A stretch of 64,000 nucleotides of DNA from NCBI RefSeq assembly GCF_021462825.1, contig NZ_JAKEEB010000007.1, forward strand, positions 1-64,000, written 5' to 3'. Below the pieces are notes generated by a model. The model saw nothing but the letters and a program-made list of their open reading frames with translations, did no database searches and was not told where the DNA came from. This DNA is from Streptomyces glomeratus. Its GTDB lineage: Bacteria; Actinomycetota; Actinomycetes; Streptomycetales; Streptomycetaceae. Made by a program: the position numbers and the translations under genes. Numbering within the stretch: position 1 is the stretch's first letter; each line of letters begins with the position of its first letter. Positions 26,040 through 34,832 of the stretch are shown one piece after another.

Positions 26040-27545
26040 ATGCCGACGAGTCACCAGGCCAACCCGCGCCGCCCCCGCGGCCCGCTCCGCACGGCGTTTC
26101 TCGTCGCCGTGGCGGTGGCGGTGCTCGGGACGGCCGGCCTGGGGTGGATCTACCTGAAGCTGAACGGGAACATCAACACCTTCGACGCGGGAGGTATCTC
26201 CCGGAACCGTCCCCCCGAGGGCTCGTCGAAGGGTGAGAACGTCCTCGTCATCGGCTCGGACGCGCGCACCGATGGCAACAGCGCGCTCGGCGGCGGCGAC
26301 AGCAGCGACGTGGGCCGCTCCGACACCGCGTTCCTGATGCACATCTACGCCGATCACAGGCACGCCGTGGCCGTGTCGATTCCGCGGGACACGCTGGTGA
26401 CCATCCCGCCCTGCAAGCTGCCCGACGGCAACTGGACCAGGCCGCAGACCGGCGCGATGTTCAACGAGGCGTACTCCGTCGGCAACACCGCCAAGGGCAA
26501 CCCCGCCTGCACCCAGAACACGGTGGAGAGCCTGACCGGTCTGCGCGTGGACCACACCGTGGTCGTGGACTTCAAGGGCTTCGCGGCGCTGACGGACGTG
26601 GTGGGCGGGGTGCCGGTGTGCCTCCCGCAGAACATCTACCAGAAGGACCTCAACCCCAATCGCGCCACCCGGGGCGCCCTGCTCTTCGAGAAGGGCCGGC
26701 AGACCGTCTCGGGGCAGAAGGCGCTGGACTACGTGCGCATACGGCACGGGATCGGCGACGGCTCCGACATAGGCCGGATCAAGCGCCAGCAGGCGTTCGT
26801 GGCGGGTCTGATTCAGAGGGTGAAGAGCGAGGGGTTCACCCCGGCCAAGTTGCTGCCGCTCGCCGACGCCGCCACGAAGTCGATGACCGTCGACCCGGAG
26901 CTCTCCACGGCCAACAGGCTGATCACGTTCGCCATGTCGTTGCAGAACATCGACCTGCACAACACCAAGTTCGTCACCATCCCCTGGCGTTACCAGGGTT
27001 CGCGGGTCGCGATCGTCGAGCCGGACGCCTCCGAGCTGTGGGCCGCGCTCAAGGCCGACCGGACGATCGACGGCAAGGACGCCGGCGGCCGGAAGGGATC
27101 GGGCGGTGGGAAGGGCCGGACGACGGCGAGCGCCTCCGCCGTCCCGAGCCCCGGCACCAGTTCCTTCGGCAAGGGCGTCACCGTGGCCGTCTACAACGGC
27201 ACCACGACCGGCGGCCTGGCCTCCCGCGCCGCATCGCACCTCACCGCGTACGGTTTCACGGTCACCGGCACCGCCAACGCGAGCAGCCAGGACCACATCA
27301 CCACGGTCGTCGAGTACGGCACCGGTCTGAAAGCCCAGGCGGAGAAGGTCGCCGCACTCTTCCCCGGCGCCCGGCTGAACCCTCTCGCCGGCACGGGCAT
27401 CAACGTGGTCCTCGGCCGGACGTACGCGACGCAGGACACCTCGGCCTCACCGGCACCCGCCGCCATCCCCTCCTCGGTGGCTGGGAACGCCCGGTCGGCG
27501 GACGACGACCCGTGCTCCGACCTCACGTACGGATCGGGCGGTTAG
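26040..27545 (+). CDS. LytR-CpsA-Psr (LCP) family cell-wall ligase
   Basis: A 501-residue protein anchored by one membrane helix at about 18-38, with an extracellular LCP domain and a C-terminal LytR_C domain. LCP hallmarks are LVIGSDAR, GRSDTAFLMHI, SIPRDTLVTIP, DFKGFAALTDVVGGVPVCLP, QKALDYVRIRHGIGDGSDIG and RIKRQQAF. LCP proteins transfer wall polymers from lipid carriers to peptidoglycan. A Gly/Ser/Thr-rich linker leads to the LytR_C part (VTVAVYNGTTTGGLASRAA). Start: ATG at 26040 with GAGGG seven bases upstream; an ATG at 26013 lacks a good site. Confidence 0.9.
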   Translation: MPTSHQANPRRPRGPLRTAFLVAVAVAVLGTAGLGWIYLKLNGNINTFDAGGISRNRPPEGSSKGENVLVIGSDARTDGNSALGGGDSSDVGRSDTAFLMHIYADHRHAVAVSIPRDTLVTIPPCKLPDGNWTRPQTGAMFNEAYSVGNTAKGNPACTQNTVESLTGLRVDHTVVVDFKGFAALTDVVGGVPVCLPQNIYQKDLNPNRATRGALLFEKGRQTVSGQKALDYVRIRHGIGDGSDIGRIKRQQAFVAGLIQRVKSEGFTPAKLLPLADAATKSMTVDPELSTANRLITFAMSLQNIDLHNTKFVTIPWRYQGSRVAIVEPDASELWAALKADRTIDGKDAGGRKGSGGGKGRTTASASAVPSPGTSSFGKGVTVAVYNGTTTGGLASRAASHLTAYGFTVTGTANASSQDHITTVVEYGTGLKAQAEKVAALFPGARLNPLAGTGINVVLGRTYATQDTSASPAPAAIPSSVAGNARSADDDPCSDLTYGSGG

Positions 27546-27576
27546 AGCCCGCGGGAGACGCCCCGACGACAGGTGA

Positions 27577-27613
27577 GCCCGGCCCGGCCGACCGGTGCGC
27601 GAGGGGGCCGGGC
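27577..27613. terminator. Possible bidirectional terminator between LCP and ArsR genes
   Basis: 9-bp arms GCCCGGCCC (27577-27585) and GGGCCGGGC (27605-27613) with a 19-base loop, between convergent genes. The loop is long, so confidence is moderate. Confidence 0.4.
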
Positions 27614-27620
27614 GGGTGGC

Positions 27621-27992
27621 TCAGGTCCCGGTGGCTCCCCTCCCGGTGGCGGCTGTCCCGGTTGCGGCTGCCTCGCCGGCGCGCGCGGCCAGTTGGCCGA
27701 CCATGAGCCGGACGACGGTGACGACGTCCGCGTCGTCGACGTAGTACACCTGGCGTCGGCCCTCGCGGCGGGAGCCCACGAGACCGGCGAGCTTCAGCTT
27801 CGTCAGATGCTGGCTGACCGCGGGGAGGGCTCCGCCCACCCGGTCCGCGAGATGGGTGACGTCGCTCTCGCCCTCGGCCAGGGCCCACATGAGGTGCAGA
27901 CGGGACGCCGAGGCGAGCAGCCCGAAGGCGGCGGCCGCCTCCGCCAGGACCCCGGCGGACGGATCATCGAAGCCACCGACGTTCTCCGGCAC
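27621..27992 (-). CDS. ArsR-family winged-helix regulator
   Basis: A 123-residue repressor-type protein. The helix-turn-helix is LADRVGGALPAVSQHLTKLK and the wing is GSRREGRRQVYYVDD. No cysteine-rich metal site (ELCVCD type) is present, so it is probably not a classical arsenic or cadmium sensor. The tail is a low-complexity Ala/Thr/Gly repeat. Start: GTG at 27992 with GGGAG six bases upstream; the frame extends to 28061. ArsR genes usually sit beside a cation transporter, but none is adjacent here. This gene marks the left edge of the accessory block. Confidence 0.8.
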   Translation of the reverse strand: MPENVGGFDDPSAGVLAEAAAAFGLLASASRLHLMWALAEGESDVTHLADRVGGALPAVSQHLTKLKLAGLVGSRREGRRQVYYVDDADVVTVVRLMVGQLAARAGEAAATGTAATGRGATGT

Positions 27993-28121
27993 TGTCCGCT
28001 CCCGTCCCGCCCCGATCACTGTCGCCGCACGCGCGGTGCCCCAGTGTAGGCGTCCGGTCACCTGGCGGCGGTGAGGAGAGTGTGTCCGAAGGCCGCATCT
28101 GTAACACGGCGAAGTGCGAGG

Positions 28122-28727
28122 TCATGTCGGTCCCGGGTCGAGCAGGCCGCGTCGGCTTGCCGCGTCGGTGAGCAGCCGGAGCATCTGCCGTCGTCCGTGG
28201 TACAGCCGGGACGTCACGGTCTCCAGCGGAACGCCCAGGATCTCCGCGATCTCGCAGTACGAGAACTCCTCGACGTCGGCGAGATGCACGACGATCGCGA
28301 CTTTCCGGGGGAGTTGGCCAATCGCGGCCTTCACCTCACGGTCGGGCAGCCGGCTCAAGGCCTGCACTGCGGGCGTCCGGAGTGCAGGGATCGTCGGGGA
28401 TGCGGCTTGCGACCGACCTGCCGAGGCGGTCCGGTGCGGTGGACGGTGCCGGCCACCGCGACTGACGAGGGCGGTGTCGGCCAGAACGCGGAACAGCCAG
28501 GCCTTGAGGCCCATGTCGCCGGTGAACGCGCCGAAAGCCTCGAGAGCCCGAAGACACGTGTCCTGGACCAGGTGTTCTGCGGCTGCGCGGTCGCCGGTCA
28601 GCTGAACCGCGGCTGCGTACAGCCGGTCGAGGAAGGGCAGGGCCTCACGCTCGAACCGAGCGGCGAGTTCCGGGCAGCGCGGTGCATCGGCGGCCGGGGC
28701 TGCGGATTGCGGCATGACGTTGTCCAT
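28122..28727 (-). CDS. ECF sigma factor, SigR-like, no adjacent anti-sigma gene
   Basis: A 201-residue group-4 sigma factor. Region 2 is visible in FLDRLYAAAVQLTGDRAAAE and LVQDTCLRALEAFGAF, then LKAWLFRVLADTA. Region 4 is VHLADVEEFSYCEIAEILG followed by VPLETVTSRLYHGRRQMLR. The pattern LKAWL...ADVE.FSY.EIAEI resembles SigR/SigH, which answer to thiol stress, but the segment after region 2 (GGRHRPPHRTASAGRSQ) differs. No RsrA-type zinc anti-sigma gene follows. The start is uncertain: ATG at 28727 or 28715, neither with a clear ribosome site, so leaderless translation is possible. Confidence 0.8.
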   Translation of the reverse strand: MDNVMPQSAAPAADAPRCPELAARFEREALPFLDRLYAAAVQLTGDRAAAEHLVQDTCLRALEAFGAFTGDMGLKAWLFRVLADTALVSRGGRHRPPHRTASAGRSQAASPTIPALRTPAVQALSRLPDREVKAAIGQLPRKVAIVVHLADVEEFSYCEIAEILGVPLETVTSRLYHGRRQMLRLLTDAASRRGLLDPGPT

Positions 28728-28929
28728 AATCAAGAAAACCGACTCACGTGGCAGATCGGACGGACTGCCGGGGAATGAGGGACGTGCGTCACCGGGCAGT
28801 GCGGCGACGGAAAGCCGACGGCTGCAACTCCTGGGCCGCGACCGCGTCAAGGACTCCGCCCCGGGTATGTGCGCGTGGATTGCGGCCGAGGGACTCCACT
28901 GCGAGCCCCTCGGCCACCCCGCCCAGCCG

Positions 28930-28975
28930 GTGCCCCTCCCGCCGACTTCGCCCCGCGGGGCGAACCTCGGGGCAC
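28930..28975. terminator. Nested hairpin downstream of the epoxide hydrolase
   Basis: An 18-base perfect palindrome TTCGCCCCGCGGGGCGAA (28947-28964) is framed by outer arms GTGCCCC (28930-28936) and GGGGCAC (28969-28975). The structure starts 33 bases after the reverse-strand hydrolase stop and is a good terminator. The remainder of 28728-29007 shows no gene. Confidence 0.6.
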
Positions 28976-29007
28976 TAAAGCGTGGCCAGGCAATCGGTCG
29001 CGGTCAT

Positions 29008-30204
29008 CTAGCGGAGCGACCGGAAGCCGGCGCGAATCTCCTCGACGAGCAGCCCGGGCTGCTCCCAGGCCGCGAAGTGACCGCCCTTGGGGAGCCTGTT
29101 GTAGTGGACCAGGTTCGGATAGGCCTGCTCCGCCCAGCTCTTCGGGGCCTGGTACATCTCGTCGGGGAAGACGCTCACGGCGACCGGGAGGGAGACGCCC
29201 TTCACACCGAAGAAGGAGTTCGTGTTCTCCGCGTAGAGGCGAGCCGCAGAGATCGCCGTGTTGGTCAGCCAGAAGAGCGTGACGTTGTCGAGGACGTCGT
29301 CCCGGGTGAGGCCTTCGGTCTGTCCGGCGAAGGCCCGGGAGATCATGGCCAGGCTGGCCGCGTCATGGTCGAGCAAGAACGCCGCCAGGCCGACCGGAGA
29401 ATCCGCCAGCCCGGTCAGCGTCTGCGGACGCGACCCCATCATGTAGGCGAAGTAGACGTGCCGGTAGACGAAGTCCAGCTGTTCGACCGCCGCCTTCTCC
29501 TCGTCGGAGAGTGACAGGCCCGCAGGAAGCGGGTTGCCCGCGATGAGCGCGGCGTCGATGGCGGGCGGAACCACGCCGGCCATGTTGGTGTGGATGCCGG
29601 CCAGGCCCTCGGGCTCCTGGACACCCATGAAGTCCGCGATGATCGCACCCCAGTCGCCGCCCTGTGCGACATACCTGGTGTAGCCGAGGCGCTGCATCAG
29701 CTCGCCCCAGGCACGGGCGATGCGCTCGGGACCCCAGCCGGTTGAGGTCGGCTTGCCCGAGAAGCCGTAACCGGGCATCGACGGGATGACCACGTGGAAG
29801 GCGTCCGAGACGCTCCCGCCGTGGGCCGTGGGGTCGGTCAGCGGCTCAATGATCTTCAGCTGCTCGACGATCGAGCCTGGCCACCCGTGGGTGACGATCA
29901 GCGGCAGAGCATCCTCATGCTTCGACCGAACATGGATGAAGTGGATGTCCAGGCCGTCGATCTCAGTGATGAAATGCGGTAGCGCCTTCAGCTTCGTCTC
30001 GACCTTGCGCCAGTCGTACTCCGACGCCCAGTACCGCGCGAGCTCCTTCATCGTCTCCATCTGCGTGCCCTGCGACTGGTCAGCGACGGTCTCCTTCTCG
30101 GGCCACCGCGCCGCCTTGACACGAGCCCGCAACTCCTCGAGCTCCGCGTCGGGGAACTCGAACGTGAACGGCCGGATCTCCGGAGTGCCGGGGGTGATGG
30201 ACAT
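29008..30204 (-). CDS. Epoxide hydrolase, EHN-domain alpha/beta hydrolase
   Basis: A 398-residue epoxide hydrolase of the microsomal type, hydrating epoxides to diols. It has the N-terminal EHN domain (IRPFTFEFPDAELEELRARV and RWASEYDW-like motif ARYWASEYDWRKVE) and an alpha/beta hydrolase core with oxyanion segment VTHGWPGS, nucleophile Asp184 in QGGDWGA and catalytic His376 in KGGHFAAWEQP. No signal peptide. The start is firm: AAGGAG six bases before the ATG at 30204. It stands alone and is divergent from the LuxR regulator gene, which might control it. The natural substrate is unknown. Confidence 0.9.
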   Translation of the reverse strand: MSITPGTPEIRPFTFEFPDAELEELRARVKAARWPEKETVADQSQGTQMETMKELARYWASEYDWRKVETKLKALPHFITEIDGLDIHFIHVRSKHEDALPLIVTHGWPGSIVEQLKIIEPLTDPTAHGGSVSDAFHVVIPSMPGYGFSGKPTSTGWGPERIARAWGELMQRLGYTRYVAQGGDWGAIIADFMGVQEPEGLAGIHTNMAGVVPPAIDAALIAGNPLPAGLSLSDEEKAAVEQLDFVYRHVYFAYMMGSRPQTLTGLADSPVGLAAFLLDHDAASLAMISRAFAGQTEGLTRDDVLDNVTLFWLTNTAISAARLYAENTNSFFGVKGVSLPVAVSVFPDEMYQAPKSWAEQAYPNLVHYNRLPKGGHFAAWEQPGLLVEEIRAGFRSLR

Positions 30205-30276
30205 GTAAGTCTCCTTGGTATCGGCGGCGACCTCGTGTCGCCGGCTGGTCCACCATTCCCGAGGACGAGCGTGCAT

Positions 30277-30323
30277 CGCCCCCGGGAAACCCCCGGGGAT
30301 TCGCCCCCGGCTGACCCCGGGGG
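30277..30323. repeat. Fourfold CCCCCGG-type repeat in the divergent hydrolase/LuxR region
   Basis: Four C/G blocks (CCCCCGGG, CCCCCGGGG, CCCCCGG, CCCCGGGGG) follow one another with 3-5 base spacers, 73-119 bases upstream of the epoxide hydrolase start. They can form alternative hairpins, and the G-runs could form a quadruplex. The remainder of the 476-base interval 30205-30680 holds no recognisable gene. Confidence 0.55.
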
Positions 30324-30680
30324 CCTCGTGCTCTGGCGGCGGAGGCGATGGAGCTTCGGGCCGCGTACGGGCGCGGACAGTCGCTGTGCGTAGCGGCGGG
30401 CGAACCCGGTGCGCCGACGGTGGCGTCGGCGGGCCGAACAATGGTCAGAGCCCGGCACGCCCCGATGGGCGTACCGCTCATGGGCTCCTGTGAATCCGCA
30501 TCCGGAAACGAACTATGGTGGCAATGGTGTTTTGGTGGCGCCTGAAGGAAGCTCGGCCGACCGGTCGTTTCGAGCGGCCGCGAGGCCTGTGAGGTCGAGT
30601 CGGCGCGTCGGAGCTCACGCACGCAAGCCAGGCGTCTCGACCTGATGGAACGCACCCGGCAGCCGGTCAGGAGATTGACC

Positions 30681-33449
30681 ATGGGCTTGCCCTCCAGTGA
30701 CACTCACATCCGACTTCTGGGGCGGGGCCGGGAGCTGGCCGCACTGGAGCGGGCCCTGGCGACAGCGCGGGCGGGTAGCAGCGCGGTCCTGGTCCTCCGC
30801 GGCGAGGCAGGGATCGGCAAGACAGCGTTGCTGGACCACGCAGCCGATCGGGCTGTCGGGTTCCGTACCGTCGACATCTCAGGCATCGAGTCGGAGATGG
30901 CACTTCCGTTCGCGAGCCTTCATCAGCTCTGCACGCCCTTGCTGGGTCGGCTTCCGGAGTTGCCGGGACCGCAGCGTGATGCGTTGTCCGTTGCCTTTGG
31001 TCTCCGGGAGGGCGAGGCGCCGGATCGCTTCCTGGTAGGCCTGGCTGTGCTCAGTCTGCTGGCTGGTGCCGCCGAGGCTCAGCCGCTGGCTTGCCTCGTC
31101 GATGATGCGCAGTGGCTGGATGAGGGGTCCCTGCAGGTGCTGGCGTTCGTCGCCAGGCGGTTGATGGCCGAACCGATGGCTTTGATCTTCGCCCTGCGGG
31201 AGCCTGCTGACGATCGTGAGCTGGCCGGTCTGCCGGAGCTGATCGTCGAGGGCCTCAGCGAGCCCGAAGCGCGTGCCCTGCTGGCGTCGGCCGTCCGCGT
31301 GCCGCTCGATCCCCTCGTAAGGGATCGGATCATTGCGGAAGCTCACGGTAACCCGATGGCCCTGCTGCATCTGCCACGCGCCGCCGCGGAACTGGCGGGC
31401 GGTTTCTGGCTTCCTGGCAGGCGCCCCTTGGGGAGCCGTATCGAAAACGCCTTTCACCAGGAGTTCCGATCCCTTCCACCGGACAGCCGGCGTCTTTTGC
31501 TGACTGCCGCGGCCGAGCCGACCGGAGACGCATGTCTGTTGTGGCGCGCAGCCGCTCTGCAGGAGATTCCGGCGGACGCCGCGGCGCCGGCCGAGGCCGC
31601 CGGACTTGTCGAGTTCGGTACAAGGGTGCGGTTCCACCACCCATTGGTGCGCTCGGCCATCTACAAGAGGGCGTGTGCGCCGGATCGCCGGGCGGCGCAC
31701 GGGGCACTGGCCGAAGCCACCGATCCCGGCCTCGACCCTGATCGCAGGGCGTGGCATCGCGCTCTCGCCGCCACCCGGCCCGACGAGGGCACCGCCGTCG
31801 GCCTGGAGCGCTCAGCCGGCCGGGCCCGAAGCAGGGGAGGAGCCGCTGCGGCAGCCTCGTTCCTGTGGCGGGCGGCGCAACTGACGCCCGATCCCTCACG
31901 GCGTGCCACCCGGGCACTGGCCGCCGCTCAGGTCCACATCGACGCCGGCGCAGCCGACCAGGCCCGCTCCATGCTGGCGGCCGCGGAGGCCGGTCCACTC
32001 GACGACCTGCAGCGCGCCCGACTCGAGAGGCTGCGGGCCCGGCTGGTGTTCTCCCAGGTGCGGGGCGGCGACGCGCCCCGGCTCCTGCTCGACGCCGCAC
32101 ACCGGCTGGCGCCTGTCGACGCCACCCTTGCCCGTGACACCCTGCTGGAAGCGGCGGGCGCGGCGATCTTCGCCGGGCGCCTGACCGAAGGACCCGGGCT
32201 GCGGGAGGTGGCTGAGGCGGCCCGCGCCGGACCCTCGCCGCCGACACCGCCGCGGATGGTGGACATCCTTCTGGACAGCATGGTCAGCCGGGTCATCGAT
32301 GGCTACAGCGCTGCCGTGAGCCCTCTCAGGCATGCGCTGCACGTCGTACGGCAGGAGCAGAGATCAGGCGTGACGGACGTGGACCGGCGCTGGTTGTGGC
32401 TCGCGTTCCGGGTGATCCCCGAGCCTCTGGCGCCGGAGTTGTGGGACGACGACGCGTGGCATGAGCTGGCGACCGGAGCCGTCGGCATCGCCCGCGAGGC
32501 AGGGGCGCTCGCCGTCCTCCCCATGGCGCTGACCTACCAGGCGGGCTCCCACGTCCATGCCGGCGAATTCGATACCGCAGCGGCTCTGATCGATGAGGCC
32601 ACGGCTATCTCGGAGGCAGCGGGCGGCGCACCCATGATGTACACGTCGCTGATGCTCGCCGCCTGGCGAGCACAGGAATCCGAGGCACTGGACCTCATCG
32701 AGACCACCGTCAAGGAAGTGCGTACCCGGGGTGAGGGACGCTCTCTCGACCTTGCCGAGTACGCGACCGCACTGCTGTACAACGGCCTCGGCCGTTACGA
32801 TGCCGCGTTCGCAGCCGCGACGCGCGCATGCGAGTACGAGGATCTGGGCTTCTTCGGGTGGGCACTGGCCGAACTGATCGAGGCGGCCGTCCGCAGTGGT
32901 CACCCGAAGGCCGCCGCGGAGGCGCTGGACAAGCTCACCGAACGCACACGAGCGAGCGGAACCGAGTGGGCCCTGGGCGTGCAGGCCTGCTCGCGCGCGC
33001 TACTCAGCGACGGCCAGGCTGCCGATGCCCTCTACGGTGAGGCGATCGACCATCTCGGTCACTGCCGGATCGCCGTCCAACTGGGCCGCGCCCGTCTGCT
33101 CTACGGGGAGTGGCTACGTCGTCGGAACCGCCGTCAGGAGAGCCGTGCCCAGCTACGGTCCGCCTACGAGGCGTTCAGTCGGTTCGGAGCCGACGGCTTC
33201 ACCGAACGCGCCCGCAAGGAGCTCTTGGCGACCGGAGAAACCGCACGCAAGCGGACGATCGGCAACGACGCCGCGCTCACCAGCCAGGAATCCCAAATCA
33301 CCAGGCTGGCCAGGGACGGGCACACCAACCAGGAGATCGCTGCCCAGCTCTTCATCAGCCCGCGCACGGTGGAATGGCACCTCGGCAACGTATTCACCAA
33401 GCTCGGAGTCAGCTCTCGAAGGCAGCTTCGCTCAGCGCATGCTCGGTGA
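30681..33449 (+). CDS. Large ATP-binding LuxR-family regulator (LAL/MalT-like)
   Basis: A 922-residue regulator with an N-terminal AAA/STAND ATPase, a long helical TPR-like middle and a C-terminal LuxR helix-turn-helix. Walker A is LRGEAGIGKTALLDH and Walker B-like ACLVDDAQWLDEGSLQVL. The DNA-binding end is LTSQESQITRLARDGHTNQE, then IAAQLFISPRTVEWHLGNVF. Such proteins often act as activators of catabolic or secondary-metabolite genes and use ATP as a switch. Start: ATG at 30681 preceded by AGGAG; an ATG at 30645 is weaker. Its divergent position beside the epoxide hydrolase makes that gene a candidate target. No biosynthetic cluster is adjacent. Confidence 0.88.
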   Translation: MGLPSSDTHIRLLGRGRELAALERALATARAGSSAVLVLRGEAGIGKTALLDHAADRAVGFRTVDISGIESEMALPFASLHQLCTPLLGRLPELPGPQRDALSVAFGLREGEAPDRFLVGLAVLSLLAGAAEAQPLACLVDDAQWLDEGSLQVLAFVARRLMAEPMALIFALREPADDRELAGLPELIVEGLSEPEARALLASAVRVPLDPLVRDRIIAEAHGNPMALLHLPRAAAELAGGFWLPGRRPLGSRIENAFHQEFRSLPPDSRRLLLTAAAEPTGDACLLWRAAALQEIPADAAAPAEAAGLVEFGTRVRFHHPLVRSAIYKRACAPDRRAAHGALAEATDPGLDPDRRAWHRALAATRPDEGTAVGLERSAGRARSRGGAAAAASFLWRAAQLTPDPSRRATRALAAAQVHIDAGAADQARSMLAAAEAGPLDDLQRARLERLRARLVFSQVRGGDAPRLLLDAAHRLAPVDATLARDTLLEAAGAAIFAGRLTEGPGLREVAEAARAGPSPPTPPRMVDILLDSMVSRVIDGYSAAVSPLRHALHVVRQEQRSGVTDVDRRWLWLAFRVIPEPLAPELWDDDAWHELATGAVGIAREAGALAVLPMALTYQAGSHVHAGEFDTAAALIDEATAISEAAGGAPMMYTSLMLAAWRAQESEALDLIETTVKEVRTRGEGRSLDLAEYATALLYNGLGRYDAAFAAATRACEYEDLGFFGWALAELIEAAVRSGHPKAAAEALDKLTERTRASGTEWALGVQACSRALLSDGQAADALYGEAIDHLGHCRIAVQLGRARLLYGEWLRRRNRRQESRAQLRSAYEAFSRFGADGFTERARKELLATGETARKRTIGNDAALTSQESQITRLARDGHTNQEIAAQLFISPRTVEWHLGNVFTKLGVSSRRQLRSAHAR

Positions 33450-33634
33450 CACCTGTCTAGGGGCGGGGACTGACCGTGGCCCCGCTCGGCGACGGCCCCC
33501 GCCCCGTCGCGCGGACGGTGCCGCCGACGGTCCCCGGCTGGGGACCGAAGGGCAAAGCCATGCAATGGCGAGATCAGCGTCGGGCCGCGGACAAGGACTG
33601 CCGGCCGGGGGACGCCGCGCCGGTGGTCATTCGT

Positions 33635-34246
33635 TCACCGGCCCTGCTCCCGCCCTTCGATGCGCTCCACAAGCTCGGCCGCCATCGTCTTGATGGTCTC
33701 CAGTCCTTGGTGACCCCAGGGGTGCGGATCCTGGTCGACCACGCAGATCGTGCCCAGCACCATGCCGGTGTGGTCGATCAGCGGAGCTCCCAGGTAGGAG
33801 TGGATTCCGATGGCATCGACGACGTGATTGCCGGCGAAGCGCGGAAAGTCGCGGACGTCGTCCAGCACCAGCGCCTTGCGCCGCCTGACCACGTGGGGGC
33901 AGAAACCGATGTCGAGGTCACGAGGCATCACCCGGCCCGGCACGGGATCGTCGAGCAGAGGGGTCTCCAGCTCGACGGTCGTGTCCGAGGCCGCGCTGTA
34001 CAGGCCGGCGAAGTACTGGCGGTTCTCGTCGACGAAGAAGTTGACTCCCGCGTAGCATCCCCCGGTGCGCTGGGCCAGTTCGCGGGCGACGTCGTCGAAC
34101 TCGGGGACCGGCTTGGCCTCGATCCCCAGTTCCCGCAGCCGGCGTGCCCGGGCCTGTGCCTCAGGGTCCTGCGGCGGAAGAAGCAGATGACGTACGCCGA
34201 TCCCGGTCTCCCCTCCGAAGGGAGTCCTGGGCACCATCGCTGTCAT
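33635..34246 (-). CDS. GAF-domain protein of the conservon operon
   Basis: A 203-residue soluble protein with a single GAF domain: GIGVRHLLLPP at the start, FFVDENRQYFAGL, FCPHVVRRRKALVLDDVRD, IGIHSYLGAPLIDHTGMVLG and TICVVDQDPHPW. GAF domains bind small ligands or sense redox. It is the last gene of the reverse-strand conservon. Start: ATG at 34246 with AAGGAG five bases upstream. The first 86 bases overlap the end of the upstream GTPase gene in another frame. It may be the sensor input or a partner of the GTPase; this is inferred from position. Confidence 0.83.
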   Translation of the reverse strand: MTAMVPRTPFGGETGIGVRHLLLPPQDPEAQARARRLRELGIEAKPVPEFDDVARELAQRTGGCYAGVNFFVDENRQYFAGLYSAASDTTVELETPLLDDPVPGRVMPRDLDIGFCPHVVRRRKALVLDDVRDFPRFAGNHVVDAIGIHSYLGAPLIDHTGMVLGTICVVDQDPHPWGHQGLETIKTMAAELVERIEGREQGR

Positions 34247-34832
34247 GGGCACTCCTTGAAGTGATCAGATGCTGCACGAGTGAAAGCAGAACCCGGATAC
34301 CCGAGCTGGACAGACGGGCGTCACACAGGACCACCGGCACCTCGGGCCTGAGGTCCAGCGCCGCCCGTACCTCTCCCGGTTCGTACTGGTGCGCGCCGTC
34401 GAACTCGTTGACCGCGACGACGAAGCCGATGCCACGCGCTTCGAAGAAGTCGACCGCCGGGAAACAGTGCTCCAGCCGGCGGGTGTCGGCGAGCACGACC
34501 GCACCCAGCGCACCGGCGGACAGTTCGTCCCACATGAACCAGAAGCGCTCCTGCCCGGGCGTCCCGAACAGATAGAGCACGTGCTGCGGGCTGATGGTGA
34601 TCCGCCCGAAGTCCATGGCCACCGTGGTGGTGGCCTTGTGCTCCACCCCGTCCAGCCGGTCCGTGGCGGCACTGACCTCGGTCAGCAGCTCCTCCGTGTT
34701 CAGCGGCTCGATCTCGCTGACCGCCCCCACGAAGGTGGTCTTGCCCACCCCGAAGCCGCCGGCGACCAGGATCTTGATCCCCGTGGGAAGGGAGTCGGCG
34801 CCGGGTGCCTCAGAGTCGTTTGAGGAGCCCAT
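34161..34832 (-). CDS. cvnD: Conservon GTPase, CvnD/MglA-like
   Basis: A 223-residue small Ras-like GTPase. The P-loop is VAGGFGVGKTTF (residues 23-34), the switch I threonines lie in KATTTVAMDFGRI, switch II is FGTPGQERFWFMW (with Thr where Ras has Ala), and the base-recognition motif is NEFDG rather than NKxD, as in other conservon GTPases. The start at 34832 lies within the last 23 bases of cvnC, indicating coupling. About 30 extra residues at the C-terminus (HDSDGAQDSLRRGDRDRR onward) are low-complexity and overlap the GAF gene. Usual family length is near 195. Confidence 0.88.
   Translation of the reverse strand: MGSSNDSEAPGADSLPTGIKILVAGGFGVGKTTFVGAVSEIEPLNTEELLTEVSAATDRLDGVEHKATTTVAMDFGRITISPQHVLYLFGTPGQERFWFMWDELSAGALGAVVLADTRRLEHCFPAVDFFEARGIGFVVAVNEFDGAHQYEPGEVRAALDLRPEVPVVLCDARLSSSGIRVLLSLVQHLITSRSAHDSDGAQDSLRRGDRDRRTSSASSAAGP

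Noticed and set aside
28728..29007. An RsrA-type anti-sigma gene beside the sigma factor.
   Set aside because: No open frame with the HxxxCxxC zinc motif on either side.
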